64,000 nt of DNA from CAVRCT01 sp963719645. GTDB taxonomy: Bacteria > Pseudomonadota > Gammaproteobacteria > DSM-16500. The notes beneath the pieces are model-generated. The model worked only from the letters and a program-made list of their open reading frames with translations. It was not told the DNA's origin and did not search any database. Every line of letters starts with the position of its first letter. Position 1 is the stretch's first letter. Of the stretch, positions 54,373 through 63,582 are shown piece after piece. The stretch spans positions 372,001 to 436,000 of the forward strand of contig CAVRCT010000001.1 in assembly GCA_963719645.1 (NCBI GenBank), read 5' to 3'. The translations under genes were made by a program, and so were the position numbers.

Positions 54373-54716
54373 CTCTTGATGAGATGGATATTCTGTTTTA
54401 TAGCCAACCAATTGATATGCGTAAATCAGTTAATACACTATGCGTGCTTATCACTGAAACGTTAAAGCGAAATCCGATGGATGGATCTCTCTTCTTATTT
54501 CGAAACCGTTCCGGAAATAAACTTAAGGCAATATATTACGAAACAAATTGCTTTACTATATGGTATCGTCGCCTTGAGAAAGGCAGATATGTGTTTCAGC
54601 GTAATTTGCAGGGTCAGATTGAAATGAGCAAAGAGCACTTTCGCTGGCTTTTGGCCAGCGACAAATACTCACGAAGCGACGCTGGCTTTACGGGAGAAAT
54701 TAGTTGTTTCTTTTAA
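54366..54716 (+). CDS. tnpB: IS66 accessory protein TnpB (copy 2)
   Basis: Identical to the protein at 30207-30557. Its start overlaps the tnpA stop by 7 bp. Confidence 0.95.
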   Translation: MLTLDEMDILFYSQPIDMRKSVNTLCVLITETLKRNPMDGSLFLFRNRSGNKLKAIYYETNCFTIWYRRLEKGRYVFQRNLQGQIEMSKEHFRWLLASDKYSRSDAGFTGEISCFF

Positions 54717-54758
54717 ATAAAACTCGTATTTCATGCGCCAATTTATTAAAATTGACGC

Positions 54759-56318
54759 ATGAAAATTAATATTAAAAAGCTGCCAAAAACACATGAAGAG
54801 TTAGAAAAAATTATCTTGTTGCAACAGCAAGAATTAGCAAAGCACAAAATTAAAATTCAATCACAGCAACTTGAAATCGTTACACACAAAGAACGATATA
54901 TTCGCCTACTGGAAGAATTCAAATTAGAAAAATCACGACGATTTGCACCATCCTCAGAAAAAAATATATACCAATCAGATCTATTTGATGAAGCAGGTGT
55001 TGGAATTGAGGGTGAATTGAAAGACCAGATGGATTGCACAATTGATGTTCAAAACTATACTCGTAAAAAACATCCTGTACGCAAACCAATACCAAAAGAT
55101 ATTTCACGAGAAATAGTGATTCATGATATCGCTGAAAATGAAAAGATGTGTGGCTGCGGTGCTCATCTTGTTCGCATCGGCGAAGAAATCACTGAGAAAT
55201 TGAAATATATCCCAGCAAAACTGAGCGTGATCCAATATGTGCGCCCTAAGTATGCCTGCAAACCTTGTCAGGAAAATATAAAAATCGCACCTTTACCCAC
55301 TTTTTTATTGCCAAAAAGTATCGCATCACCAGAGCTGGTCGCTTATACAATCATTGCAAAATATTGTGATCATATCCCGCTATATAGGCAGCAAGCGATT
55401 TGGGAGCGTGTAGGTATTGATATGCCGCGCAGCAGTTTGTGTGGGTGGCTGCTCAAAGTATCAGAGCTATGCGAGCCCTTGATTCAGCTTAAACAGAAAT
55501 TGATTGTTGCTGACGACTATGTGCAAGCAGATGAGACAACCGTGCAAGTGCTTGATGAAGTTGGTCGTAGCAATAAAACAAAATCGTATATGTGGTGTTA
55601 TCGTGGCGGAGGTGATAAACCAAGCATTGTTTATGAATATCAGCCAACGCGTGGCGGCCATCATGCCAAGAGTTTTTTGACCGGATTCAAAGGATATTTG
55701 CAATCAGATGCATATTCGGGCTACTCATTTGCTGATAAAGATAATGCTATCACAAGGATGGGCTGCATGGCGCATGCCCGCAGGAAATTTGCGGATATTA
55801 TTAAAATTACCAAGTCAAACGGGTTGGCGCATGAGGCAATTAGATTCTTTAAGGCCTTATATAAAATTGAAAAAGAAGCGCGTGAAAAAAATTTATCGAC
55901 ATTTGATCGGTTTTTATTACGCGAAGAAAAATCAGCACCAATTTTGGATGCTTTTAAAGCATGGCTTAATGTTAATCTAACTAAAACACCAATGCAGAGC
56001 AAAATTGGTGAAGCGATCCGTTATACATTATCTAATTGGGAATATTTAAATAATTATCTTAAAGCTGGGCATCTCGAAATAGATAATAATTTGATAGAAA
56101 ATGCAATCAGACCATTCGCGCTCGGTCGCAAGAACTGGCTTTTCAATGGCAGCCCAGGCGGCGCAAAGGCCGGTGCTATATTTTATTCTTTGATAGAAAC
56201 ATGCAAAGCTAATAATATCGAGCCATATAAATATTTATGCACTATGCTACATCGCATTCGTGAGTGCGTTACTGAAGAGAATTATCGAGATCTATTGCCA
56301 CAGTTTATAGCCTTATAA
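54759..56318 (+). CDS. tnpC: IS66 transposase TnpC (copy 2)
   Basis: Identical to the 519-residue transposase at 28605-30164, intact, with the same zinc-finger and DDE motifs. Confidence 0.96.
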   Translation: MKINIKKLPKTHEELEKIILLQQQELAKHKIKIQSQQLEIVTHKERYIRLLEEFKLEKSRRFAPSSEKNIYQSDLFDEAGVGIEGELKDQMDCTIDVQNYTRKKHPVRKPIPKDISREIVIHDIAENEKMCGCGAHLVRIGEEITEKLKYIPAKLSVIQYVRPKYACKPCQENIKIAPLPTFLLPKSIASPELVAYTIIAKYCDHIPLYRQQAIWERVGIDMPRSSLCGWLLKVSELCEPLIQLKQKLIVADDYVQADETTVQVLDEVGRSNKTKSYMWCYRGGGDKPSIVYEYQPTRGGHHAKSFLTGFKGYLQSDAYSGYSFADKDNAITRMGCMAHARRKFADIIKITKSNGLAHEAIRFFKALYKIEKEAREKNLSTFDRFLLREEKSAPILDAFKAWLNVNLTKTPMQSKIGEAIRYTLSNWEYLNNYLKAGHLEIDNNLIENAIRPFALGRKNWLFNGSPGGAKAGAIFYSLIETCKANNIEPYKYLCTMLHRIRECVTEENYRDLLPQFIAL

Positions 56319-56423
56319 GCGAAAATGCGTTTAAGCGTACATTTATGATGAACAAAGAATACTGTTCACCACTAAGTAATCCTCATATAATTATTTATTT
56401 ATACTGACAGAAAGAGTTAATCA

Positions 56424-56771
56424 ATGATATCTACATACGCCTATACAATATTGCTACTCATTTGTTCTAATACATTCATGACATTTGCATGGTATGCCCA
56501 TCTAAAAAATCTTAATCATAAAGCTTTATGGATTGCTATCTTGATTAGTTGGGGAATTGCATTTTTTGAGTATCTGTTTCAAGTGCCAGCAAATCGAATT
56601 GGATATAACAGCGGTGAAATCACCTTGGCACAACTGAAGATATTACAAGAAGTAATAACACTTTCAGTATTTGTACCATTTGCAGTTCTTTATATGCGCC
56701 AGGAAATATCATGGAATTTCTTATGGGCAGGACTATGCATGATAGGCGCAGTGTATTTTATCTTTCGTTAA
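56424..56771 (+). CDS. DUF486-like membrane protein, IS66 passenger (copy 2)
   Basis: Identical to the 115-residue protein at 28152-28499. It lies 105 bp after tnpC and 27 bp inside the terminal repeat, which confirms that it belongs to the transposing unit. Confidence 0.9.
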   Translation: MISTYAYTILLLICSNTFMTFAWYAHLKNLNHKALWIAILISWGIAFFEYLFQVPANRIGYNSGEITLAQLKILQEVITLSVFVPFAVLYMRQEISWNFLWAGLCMIGAVYFIFR

Positions 56772-57807
56772 ACTTGGTGTGCTTCTGCGAACGGTTACGA
56801 AGCAAACGATCCGACTGGTTTTAGATCTTTCAAAGGTTTTGGCTTTAAAATACCGCGATAATATCCAAATTGTGCTGAGGATAAATTTTTTTGTTTGCAA
56901 AAATTAATTTGGGACAGGCCACTTTGTTCTTGCTCTTCGATTAAGATTTTCCACTTTTCTCGTTGCTCGACTTTATCCATTTATTTGCTCCTTGATTATT
57001 GAAGGAAATAGGATGGAGTAATTTTAGGGGGTTGAGAAGATGGGGTTGGCTAAACGCTTACGGATCATTTATATCCATGATTGGATGCCCATGGTAAAAA
57101 TCATCCTCAGAAACTTTCTCAGCATAACCGTCAAAAAGAACCGATGGAATTTCACTTTTAGCTCTTTCTTCTACAATTGACTTGGCAACAGACTCTGACT
57201 TTGCCTCATCTTCACTAAAAGAGCAGGTAATAGATAATTTTGATTCGTCTGTTTTAAACCGAAGATCGCCAACCTGCCTATATGAAGAACCTAAATCAAG
57301 ATATTTTATGACATCCGCTACTGAAACCGTATTATTTGGATGACTAAGATTATTTAATACGATGTATTGGCCATCTGGCATGAAAAGAATATTTCGATTA
57401 GCTACCCAATTAGCTCCATGCTCAAAGTGTTTGCACTCACCAGAGCAAATATCTTTATAGCTGCTTTGACTTTCTTCTCTATATTTTTTGCCAAAAGCAT
57501 ACCCTATGTCAAAAAATCTATTTGATGGAGATTGCCTTATTTCTCTTAGATATTCTTCTTTCCATTTATTTAAGTTGATAAATATGAATTCATTTTCAGA
57601 TGTCACTTCAAATGATCTTCCAAATTCTGAAACACGTGATAATTCTTCACGAAACTTGTTGAAGTTATTAACTTTATTTATTGGAACCTTTATATAATCT
57701 GAAGAAAATTCAAATGTATTAATCCCAAATTCTTTTAATTTATTTAATAAAGCACTGGAATCTGTCGAACCGATTTTTGTTGCTAATTTTTCTAACAGAC
57801 TTTTCAC

Positions 57808-58209
57808 AAATAATCACCCTCATGTAATGAGTTTATATGAATAATTATAGCACGCCATGTTAATTTATTGATTATTATAATGAATTGTATTTAAAATTTA
57901 GACTTTTTCCAGATAAATTTGACTTCTTACCTGCGCTTAACCGACCAGCTAACTATTGTCTCGCCATCCCAATACAAATTCGAAATTGTTGGTACGAAAT
58001 GCCGAGAATATTCGCTCTTGCACGAAATGAGCCATTACCAAAAAATTGCAATCTTAGTGATTTAAATGTATATGATGGGGTCAGGCTTGCATAATTGTAT
58101 TATTGACATCCGTTATGGAATACATTGAAGCAAGCGAACGGTTTAACGATTCGGCTGCTCCTACGGTTTTAGTTAACATGAAAAACAATCTTGGAAAGGT
58201 ATAATAATT
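57808..58209. other. Intergenic region with half of a REP-like hairpin
   Basis: No supported gene. Around 58075 the sequence GGGGTCAGGCTTGCATAATTG matches one arm of the GGGGTCAGG hairpins; no complementary arm follows. Confidence 0.5.
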
Positions 58210-58575
58210 ATGTTTAAGAAAATTGCTTTCACTATGTATCCAGTTCTAGATATCAATCGCGCCAGAAATTTTTATGAAAAAACCTTAGGTTTGACTTTTA
58301 GCAAAGAATCAGCGGGAGGTTCATGGATCGAATATGACTTAGTTGGCGGTGGTTGCTTTGCAATTACGACATTAGCAGAAGGAGTTAAGCCAAGCTCTAA
58401 TTCGGGCGGCTGTGTGGCCTTTGAAGTTGAAGACTTAGACGCTTTAGTTTCTAAACTTAAATCAGATGGCGTTAAATTTAAACTTGATATTTTCCCATCT
58501 CCTGTATGTCGAATGGCAATTATTCTAGACTCAGAAGGTAATGCGATCACATTACATCAATTACAAAAAAATTAA
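58210..58575 (+). CDS. VOC/glyoxalase-like protein
   Basis: 121 residues in two beta-alpha-beta-beta-beta units typical of the vicinal oxygen chelate fold: MYPVLDINRARNFYEKTLGL, then VAFEVEDLDALVSKLKSDGV and MAIILDSEGNAITLHQL. The family covers glyoxalases, dioxygenases and antibiotic-binding proteins, so no substrate is assigned. GGAAAGG lies upstream. Confidence 0.9.
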   Translation: MFKKIAFTMYPVLDINRARNFYEKTLGLTFSKESAGGSWIEYDLVGGGCFAITTLAEGVKPSSNSGGCVAFEVEDLDALVSKLKSDGVKFKLDIFPSPVCRMAIILDSEGNAITLHQLQKN

Positions 58576-58608
58576 TGCCACTAATTTAAAAATCTCAAGG
58601 AGTTGCGC

Positions 58609-59115
58609 ATGTTCCTAAATTGCATGCAAGCAGAAAATGAATTTGAAAAATGTTGGAATAATCCAAGATACACGGCTATTCAATTAGACGATGTTGACGT
58701 CAATCATGTTCTTTCCTATTACGCAGCACAAAGATCTATTTATTTTACAAAAACTATGCTGTGGGACATGGAAACCAAGAAAGCATGGAATCCAGAAAAC
58801 TACATTTCTTATGTTATGAAAGCAGGCTCAGCTCAATCATGGCACAAGCATCCATGCTCAAAAACAGGCGGGGAAATTTTCGTAAGATGCTCCGCACAAA
58901 AAAAATGGCTTGAACCGTCCATTTATGAAAACGTTTACGAAGAAGTTTACGTAAATAAAAATTCTAAACTTATTACTTTATTTTTCAGTAAAATTGCTGA
59001 ACCTTACCAAACTTCACTAAATGGACGAACTTCAATTTCAAATGACCATGCTGATGGGGCTTGCTGCGTCAACCAAAAAACATTATCAGCAACATCCTCT
59101 GGCTTAACAAAATAA
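58609..59115 (+). CDS. 168-aa protein of unknown function
   Basis: Not recognised. MFLNCMQAENEFEKCWNNPR opens a soluble protein with aromatic-rich middle (YYAAQRSIYFTKTMLWDMET, SWHKHPCSKTGGEIFVRC). The last 37 residues overlap the 3' end of the SDR gene on the other strand, so the natural stop may have been lost. Coding is supported by AAGGAG upstream and by the composition of the first 130 residues. Confidence 0.6.
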   Translation: MFLNCMQAENEFEKCWNNPRYTAIQLDDVDVNHVLSYYAAQRSIYFTKTMLWDMETKKAWNPENYISYVMKAGSAQSWHKHPCSKTGGEIFVRCSAQKKWLEPSIYENVYEEVYVNKNSKLITLFFSKIAEPYQTSLNGRTSISNDHADGACCVNQKTLSATSSGLTK

Positions 59116-59705
59116 TTGTCAGGTTTATCCGGCATCCGTTCACGTGTTTTAGGTAAATCAACAATACCATCGATGATTACCAAAGTTACATGAATTCCAA
59201 AAGGCCCTAAATATTTTGCCATTGATTCTGCGAGGCTGCGTTGAGCAGCTTTAGCAGGAGCAAAAGCGGCAGTTTTAATACCTCCTCGTCTCGAAGCAGT
59301 TGCGCCAATAATGACAATGCTTCCACCACTCTTCTTTTTCATTAATGGAATGACATGTTGACTCACTAACATTAAGCCTAATGCATTCACCCGCCAATTC
59401 GATTCAAAATCTTCTGGTTTAATTTCTTCAATATTCCCCCATGAACCAGAGCCAGCATTATAGATGACTACATCAATTTCGCCTAAATCCTGCTGAATTC
59501 TATTAAACGTTTTATTGATAGACGCATGATTACTGACATCACACTCATACGCGATGGCATTGCCAAGTGCTTCGGCCATTCTATTAATAATGGTACCTGA
59601 TCTTGCTAAGAGCGCTAAATGATACCCTTCTTTTGAGAAACGATAAGCAAAAGCCGCACCGTTTCCTGGTCCCACACCGACTATAACGCATATTTTCTTT
59701 TTCAT
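59004..59705 (-). CDS. SDR-family protein lacking the catalytic tyrosine
   Basis: 233 residues with a Rossmann fold: cofactor loop GVGPGNGAAFA, CDVSNH, the NAG motif YNAGSGSWG, and Ser138 in GATASRRGG. The active-site Y-x3-K is replaced by F148-A-P-A-K152. Such Phe variants form a recognisable subgroup of SDRs; activity is uncertain. AGGGAC lies upstream of the ATG. Tail-to-tail overlap of 112 bp with the previous ORF. Confidence 0.88.
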   Translation of the reverse strand: MKKKICVIVGVGPGNGAAFAYRFSKEGYHLALLARSGTIINRMAEALGNAIAYECDVSNHASINKTFNRIQQDLGEIDVVIYNAGSGSWGNIEEIKPEDFESNWRVNALGLMLVSQHVIPLMKKKSGGSIVIIGATASRRGGIKTAAFAPAKAAQRSLAESMAKYLGPFGIHVTLVIIDGIVDLPKTRERMPDKPDNYFVKPEDVADNVFWLTQQAPSAWSFEIEVRPFSEVW

Positions 59706-59887
59706 TGTAAAAGTCCCTTTATTTTAATATGACTCTAATTATTTGACGCCTCAAAAAAATATTCTTTAAATACCTGAACAGTGTTTTAAATGTGATACTA
59801 CATTTCATTTACACTCCATTCATACTTTTTTCCACGTTACAGCCAATTCAGGTATTACAATAAGATCATGACGGGCATTCTATAACT

Positions 59888-60232
59888 TTATTGATTTGAA
59901 AATTCTTCAAATGCACTTAAAGCATCGGCTGCATACATTAACGAAGGACCGCCACCCATGTAAATTGCCATACTTAACATTTCAAGAAACTCTTCTCTCG
60001 TTACACCTAATTTAATTAAGGTCTGCACATGAAAACCAATACAGCCATCACAATGTCCGGCAATACCTAAAGCAAGGGCAATCAGTTCTTTTGTCTTTTT
60101 ATCAAGTGCGCCATCCTTAGTTGCCGATTGCGCTAATGAACTAAATGCATTCATTACATCAGGAATTTCTTTACGTAATTTAGCTAATGAAGAAGAAATG
60201 CTGCCGGTAATTTCCATATATTGTTTTGTCAT
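59888..60232 (-). CDS. AhpD-like carboxymuconolactone decarboxylase family protein
   Basis: 114 residues, all helical. Core KTKELIALALGIAGHCDGCI then GFHVQTLIKLGVTREEFLEM contains the redox CxxC (Cys-Asp-Gly-Cys) followed by the family His. Such proteins act as peroxidase-linked reductases or ring-opening enzymes; the CxxC favours an AhpD-type redox role. Confidence 0.92.
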   Translation of the reverse strand: MTKQYMEITGSISSSLAKLRKEIPDVMNAFSSLAQSATKDGALDKKTKELIALALGIAGHCDGCIGFHVQTLIKLGVTREEFLEMLSMAIYMGGGPSLMYAADALSAFEEFSNQ

Positions 60233-60425
60233 ATCTCTATCCTTGAAAAAATTTAAAATTTATTTACGACTATTTCAATAGTATAGTCGGCATAAGGACA
60301 CTTATCTATAGCTACCTTAAATGATTTGAATTTACTAACAGCGTACATGTAAACCTAACTCAGGCTTTTGAAAAAACTGTGAATGGTGTAAGCTACGCAC
60401 TAAATTTTCAAAAAGGAATGCACTA

Positions 60426-61367
60426 GTGACAAAATTTTTACTACCTATTTGCTATCTTTTTTTCCTATTTGCAAGCCTGTCTGTCCAAGCACAATCTTGG
60501 CAACCTTCCTCGGGTCAAACACAAATACAACTATGGCCAAAAGACAAAATGCCAGATGCAATAACTATAACCAAGCCTGAGTCAGTTATTTTAGGCGGTC
60601 TTGTCGCTGGAAAAAAAGTGACTACTGTATGGAATGTCACCCAACCGACAATAACTATTTATTCGCCGAAAGTAAAAAATACGGGGATCGCTGTTGTTGT
60701 ATTTCCAGGCGGTGGCTTTCATGGCTTAGCAATTGATTTAGAAGGCACAGAAATTTGCGAGTGGCTGGCATCTCAAGGAATTACTGGCATATTACTAAAA
60801 TATCGTGTCCCTGATTCTGGACCTAATTGGAATGATGAATGCAAATGTCACGTTCAACCTAAAGCACCCACTGCGCTAGAAGATGCGCAAAGAACGCTTG
60901 GCCTAGTCCGATTAAATGCTGCAAAATGGCATATTAACCCCAACAAAATTGGCGTCATCGGATTTTCAGCAGGCGGGTATATGGTGGCTGATATTAGCAC
61001 GCATTTTAAAAAACGCGCATATTCTCCAGTTGATGCTGCTGATAAAGAAAGTTGTCGTCCTAATTTTGCAATTGCCCTCTATCCAGGGCATATGCGGATG
61101 GGAGAAAAAGGATTTGTTTTAAATCCGACTATTCGTTTTACAAAAGAAACACCGCCTACGTTTTTATTACAAGCAGAAAATGATCCAATAGACACCATCG
61201 ACTATTCTCTTTTGTATTATATCGGTCTGAAAAATGCGGGTGTTCCTGTTGAGATGCACTTATATGCAGAAGGTGGTCATGGATTTGGATTACGACAAAC
61301 CAAACTTCCTATTACAGCATGGCCTCAATTAGTAGAAACCTGGTTAAAGACAATTGGAATGTTATAA
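60426..61367 (+). CDS. Secreted alpha/beta-hydrolase (acetyl-esterase-like)
   Basis: 313 residues that start at a GTG with AAGGAA upstream. A signal peptide (LLPICYLFFLFASLSVQAQS) directs export. The hydrolase core has the oxyanion element VVVFPGGGFHGLAI, nucleophile Ser181 in GFSAGG, Asp253 in ENDPID and His285 in GGHGFGL. The pattern resembles carbohydrate-acetyl-esterase/endo-xylanase-B-like proteins, so a polysaccharide deacetylase role is likely but not proven. Confidence 0.88.
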   Translation: MTKFLLPICYLFFLFASLSVQAQSWQPSSGQTQIQLWPKDKMPDAITITKPESVILGGLVAGKKVTTVWNVTQPTITIYSPKVKNTGIAVVVFPGGGFHGLAIDLEGTEICEWLASQGITGILLKYRVPDSGPNWNDECKCHVQPKAPTALEDAQRTLGLVRLNAAKWHINPNKIGVIGFSAGGYMVADISTHFKKRAYSPVDAADKESCRPNFAIALYPGHMRMGEKGFVLNPTIRFTKETPPTFLLQAENDPIDTIDYSLLYYIGLKNAGVPVEMHLYAEGGHGFGLRQTKLPITAWPQLVETWLKTIGML

Positions 61368-61443
61368 ATTTTTTCTAGTTTAAATTTTAAATAGCGATGT
61401 GGTCAGGCCTAATTTTTTGACTTAGTAAATTAGGACTTGCCCC

Positions 61444-61680
61444 CAATGGCACTAGCTTAAGAACTGTCGTCCCGGAATTTACTGGCGCTTAATGAGCGCT
61501 TTTTGCGAATTTAGCGCCAGTTAATGTCCGGGATCCATTTTGCTTAAAGCATATAAGTTAAAAGCAAGAGGGCGATAAATTGAAGATGGATCCCGGACAT
61601 TAAGTAGCTCTAAACGAGCAAAAGGCGCTCGTTAAGAGCTACTAAATTCCGGGACGACAGTTCTTAAGCTAGTGCCATTG
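61444..61680. mobile_element. 237-bp non-autonomous transposable element, copy 3
   Basis: Begins CAATGGCACTAGC, ends GCTAGTGCCATTG, flanked by a perfect 11-bp duplication GGACTTGCCCC (61433-61443, 61681-61691) in unrelated sequence. This copy is outside a P1 repeat, so P1 is not part of the element. The stretch 61368-61813 contains no gene apart from this element. Confidence 0.93.
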
Positions 61681-61813
61681 GGACTTGCCCCCCTGCTCCC
61701 GATGAGCGCCTAGGTGCCTGGTTTCCTTTGTTCTGCTAATACGTACAAAAGTGCTATAATGCTATAATGTCTATAGATAAAGTCCTAGTAGTAAATATAT
61801 CGATGGAAATAAT

Positions 61814-62377
61814 ATGGCTACACACACTCCCCCAAAAAAACCAATTGAATCACTGCCACCAATGGCGCGTGTACCTGAGCAATATTATGAGTCTTTGAGT
61901 GATGTACAATTTGATAAATTATCCTTATATTATTTCTATAGGGCTCACTTTAAGCAAAGATTTGTTATTCTTTGTTTCGCTATTGATAACCAAATGATTG
62001 TGCGTTTGCAGCCAGGTTATGATGAAAAGATAACCCAAAAAAAATTAAGTGAAGAAAAAGAGTTTTATGCCGATGCGAAACAAGAAGAATTAGGAAGATT
62101 TTTTAGACCAGAAGAAAGTTTCAATGCTGATTCAATACGTTTCTCTGTTGCCGTTTTTGGATCGCCAGGTGTTGTTCATCAACAATTGCTAGATCGAATT
62201 GAAGAATTTGAAACACCATTGTTTGCTAAAACAACCGACCATGCACCTATAGGATTATCTTTTTATAAATATTTTCAAGATGCTAATACTACTGCCACAA
62301 TATCAACAAACAGATCTGGTTGGAATAAAAAAGTCAAAAGGGTCAAGTCTATGATTGACACTAGTCTAAAAATTTAA
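61814..62377 (+). CDS. 187-aa hypothetical protein with hairpin-derived tail
   Basis: Not recognised. Soluble, acidic, with PMARVPEQYYESLSDVQFDK near the start and FSVAVFGSPGVVHQQLLDRI in the middle. The final residues KKVKRVKSMIDTSLKI come from the GGGTCAAG hairpin at 62332, so the original C-terminus has been replaced by repeat sequence. Confidence 0.6.
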   Translation: MATHTPPKKPIESLPPMARVPEQYYESLSDVQFDKLSLYYFYRAHFKQRFVILCFAIDNQMIVRLQPGYDEKITQKKLSEEKEFYADAKQEELGRFFRPEESFNADSIRFSVAVFGSPGVVHQQLLDRIEEFETPLFAKTTDHAPIGLSFYKYFQDANTTATISTNRSGWNKKVKRVKSMIDTSLKI

Positions 62378-63418
62378 TTTATTTCGAATTTCATTTATTG
62401 TTTTTTCCAACTTCTTATCCTTCTTAATTTTACCTTCAACTTGCTTCACAATGTTACTAATACTTGAATGATTGCGACAACAATAAAGATCGGCTATTTT
62501 TGATAATTTTTCTGAAGCCCATACTCGACTGCCGTATATCGCAATTTTTCTTGGCACATTAACTTTTCCTCTATTAGCTCGATATAAATTGGTTACTTTA
62601 GTATTAAAGAATTTAGCACACAAATAGCTGATTTTCTCCAATGAGGGAAGGTTCTGTGTTAACTTATAATCTGGTAATGATGCTCTCATTTTTTTTTCAT
62701 TAACCATACTTAATATCGCTTTCTTTTTTTCAGTATTACTAAAAATAGTTGGGGTGTTAGCGCGGCAATAAAAATCTTTTGTTTCATCATCCAGACCTGC
62801 TTCTATAAAAAAACGATAATGCTTATTTTCCTTTTTAAGGCTAATCATTGACAGGATTTCATCTACTTTTATCCAAGATTTTTTATTTTTTGGCTGCAAA
62901 TAATCACGATAGCTTGACCATTGGTACCTTTCCGCTTTCATTACTATCTTTGCTGCAACAGGATTAAGATGAATATAGCGATTTACTTGCAGCAAATAGC
63001 TATTTCCATCAACTATAATTGCCTTATACCTTCCTCTAAAAAGTGAGCCGTCTGTCTTCTTGTCCAAATTATAATATTGGGTATACACTCCATTAATATG
63101 TCGCATTGCTCGCGATAAATTTCCTCGTGGAGTTTTAATTAACATGTGGTAGTGATTATTCATCAAACAATAAGCATGTATTTCTATTCCAAAGAGCTTT
63201 ACAGCTTGCGCTACTATTTCTAAAAACTTTATTCGATCATTATCAGTTTTGAAAATGTTTCGTTTACCAGCTCCTCTATTCATCACATGATACCAAGCAT
63301 TTGCAAATTCCAATCTCAAGGGCCTCGGCATTATATTTCCTTTTTTATTAAGTTGTTAAAAGCGTGAGCCTAATGCCATTTTAAACTTGTGTCAATCATA
63401 GACTTGACCCCTTTGACA
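62332..63418. mobile_element. RAYT gene bracketed by inverted REP-like arms
   Basis: GTCAAAAGGGTCAAGTCTAT then GATTGACAC at 62332-62364 is repeated in inverted orientation at 63383-63418 with one or two changes. The transposase gene fills the interval. This resembles a REPtron-like unit, transposase plus its own palindromes. Confidence 0.8.
62366..63331 (-). CDS. REP-associated tyrosine transposase with DnaA-like C-terminus
   Basis: 321 residues. The N-terminal Y1/HUH domain has MPRPLRLEFANAWYHVMNRG, the HUH motif in YCLMNNHYHMLI, RAMRHINGVYTQYYN with the candidate nucleophile Tyr, and LFRGRYKAIIVD and VNRYIHLNPVAA. The C-terminal third (LEKISYLCAKFFNTKVTNLY, KVNVPRKIAIYGSRVWA, CCRNHSSISNIVKQVEG) matches the layout of DnaA domain IV, a DNA-binding helix-turn-helix. 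Some RAYTs are known to carry such a domain. It appears intact. Confidence 0.92.
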   Translation of the reverse strand: MPRPLRLEFANAWYHVMNRGAGKRNIFKTDNDRIKFLEIVAQAVKLFGIEIHAYCLMNNHYHMLIKTPRGNLSRAMRHINGVYTQYYNLDKKTDGSLFRGRYKAIIVDGNSYLLQVNRYIHLNPVAAKIVMKAERYQWSSYRDYLQPKNKKSWIKVDEILSMISLKKENKHYRFFIEAGLDDETKDFYCRANTPTIFSNTEKKKAILSMVNEKKMRASLPDYKLTQNLPSLEKISYLCAKFFNTKVTNLYRANRGKVNVPRKIAIYGSRVWASEKLSKIADLYCCRNHSSISNIVKQVEGKIKKDKKLEKTINEIRNKLNF

Positions 63419-63582
63419 CGTAACATAATATGGCCTGAGTAAGGTTTTTGAGGTGACCTTTTTGCTTTTTTGCAGGATAGTTCGAGCACCCACTGTAGTA
63501 AATAACGACTCAATGCGCCGCCATTCAAGATTGGCTGAAACGGGCTTCCGAAAGATAGCTTCAAGGCGATTCGATTTACGTT
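63332..63582. other. Hairpin arm and probable relic sequence
   Basis: Besides the right arm of the RAYT hairpin, the minus strand keeps a 64-codon frame (FGSPFQPILNGGALSRYLLQ) with no other support; I regard it as relic DNA. Confidence 0.4.

Larger units (their letters stand above)
53969..56798 (+). mobile_element. IS66-family element with passenger gene, copy 2 (2830 bp)
   Basis: Same length, ends and encoded proteins as the copy at 28125, in opposite orientation, flanked by its own duplication GAAGCAAA (53961-53968, 56799-56806). Different flanks prove independent insertion, and identical proteins show that movement was recent. The passenger DUF486 gene is present here as well. Confidence 0.95.
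53828..56980 (-). pseudogene. tnpA: IS66 tnpA (second element), split by the inserted IS66
   Basis: The 5' part 56980-56799 encodes MDKVEQREKWKILIEEQEQS to KPVGSFAS. The 3' part 53968-53828 continues SVKINQQSNEKEIRLNLPNG then FQCVFSSAVDALHIKKLVEV. The 8-bp duplication GAAGCAAA lies at the joint. Without the insertion, the frame is continuous. The element is therefore disabled in cis. Confidence 0.88.
51873..57061 (-). mobile_element. Second IS66-family element, interrupted by the first
   Basis: Ends GTAACCGTTCCG (51873) and the complement of GTAAGCGTTTAG (57061), flanked by GGATCATT at 51865-51872 and 57062-57069. It carries its own tnpC, tnpB and a tnpA that is split by the 2830-bp IS66 at 53969-56798. 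Without that insertion and its duplication, the element is about 2351 bp. Proteins are similar but clearly not identical to the other IS66, and there is no passenger gene. Confidence 0.92.
51681..57807 (-). pseudogene. 309-aa gene split by nested IS66 insertions
   Basis: The 5' part (57807-57062) encodes MKSLLEKLATKIGSTDSSAL to GHPIMDINDP, and the 3' part (51872-51681) continues NDPNKIYILYHTYETSKPTK to the end SPKLK. Removing the insertion and one copy of the 8-bp duplication GGATCATT leaves exactly 930 bases, 310 codons in one frame, which proves the reconstruction. The protein has no recognised family; FDIGYAFGKKYREESQ, CSGECKHFEHGAN and a charged helical middle are visible. It is inactive unless the N-terminal 248 residues function alone. 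Confidence 0.88.
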
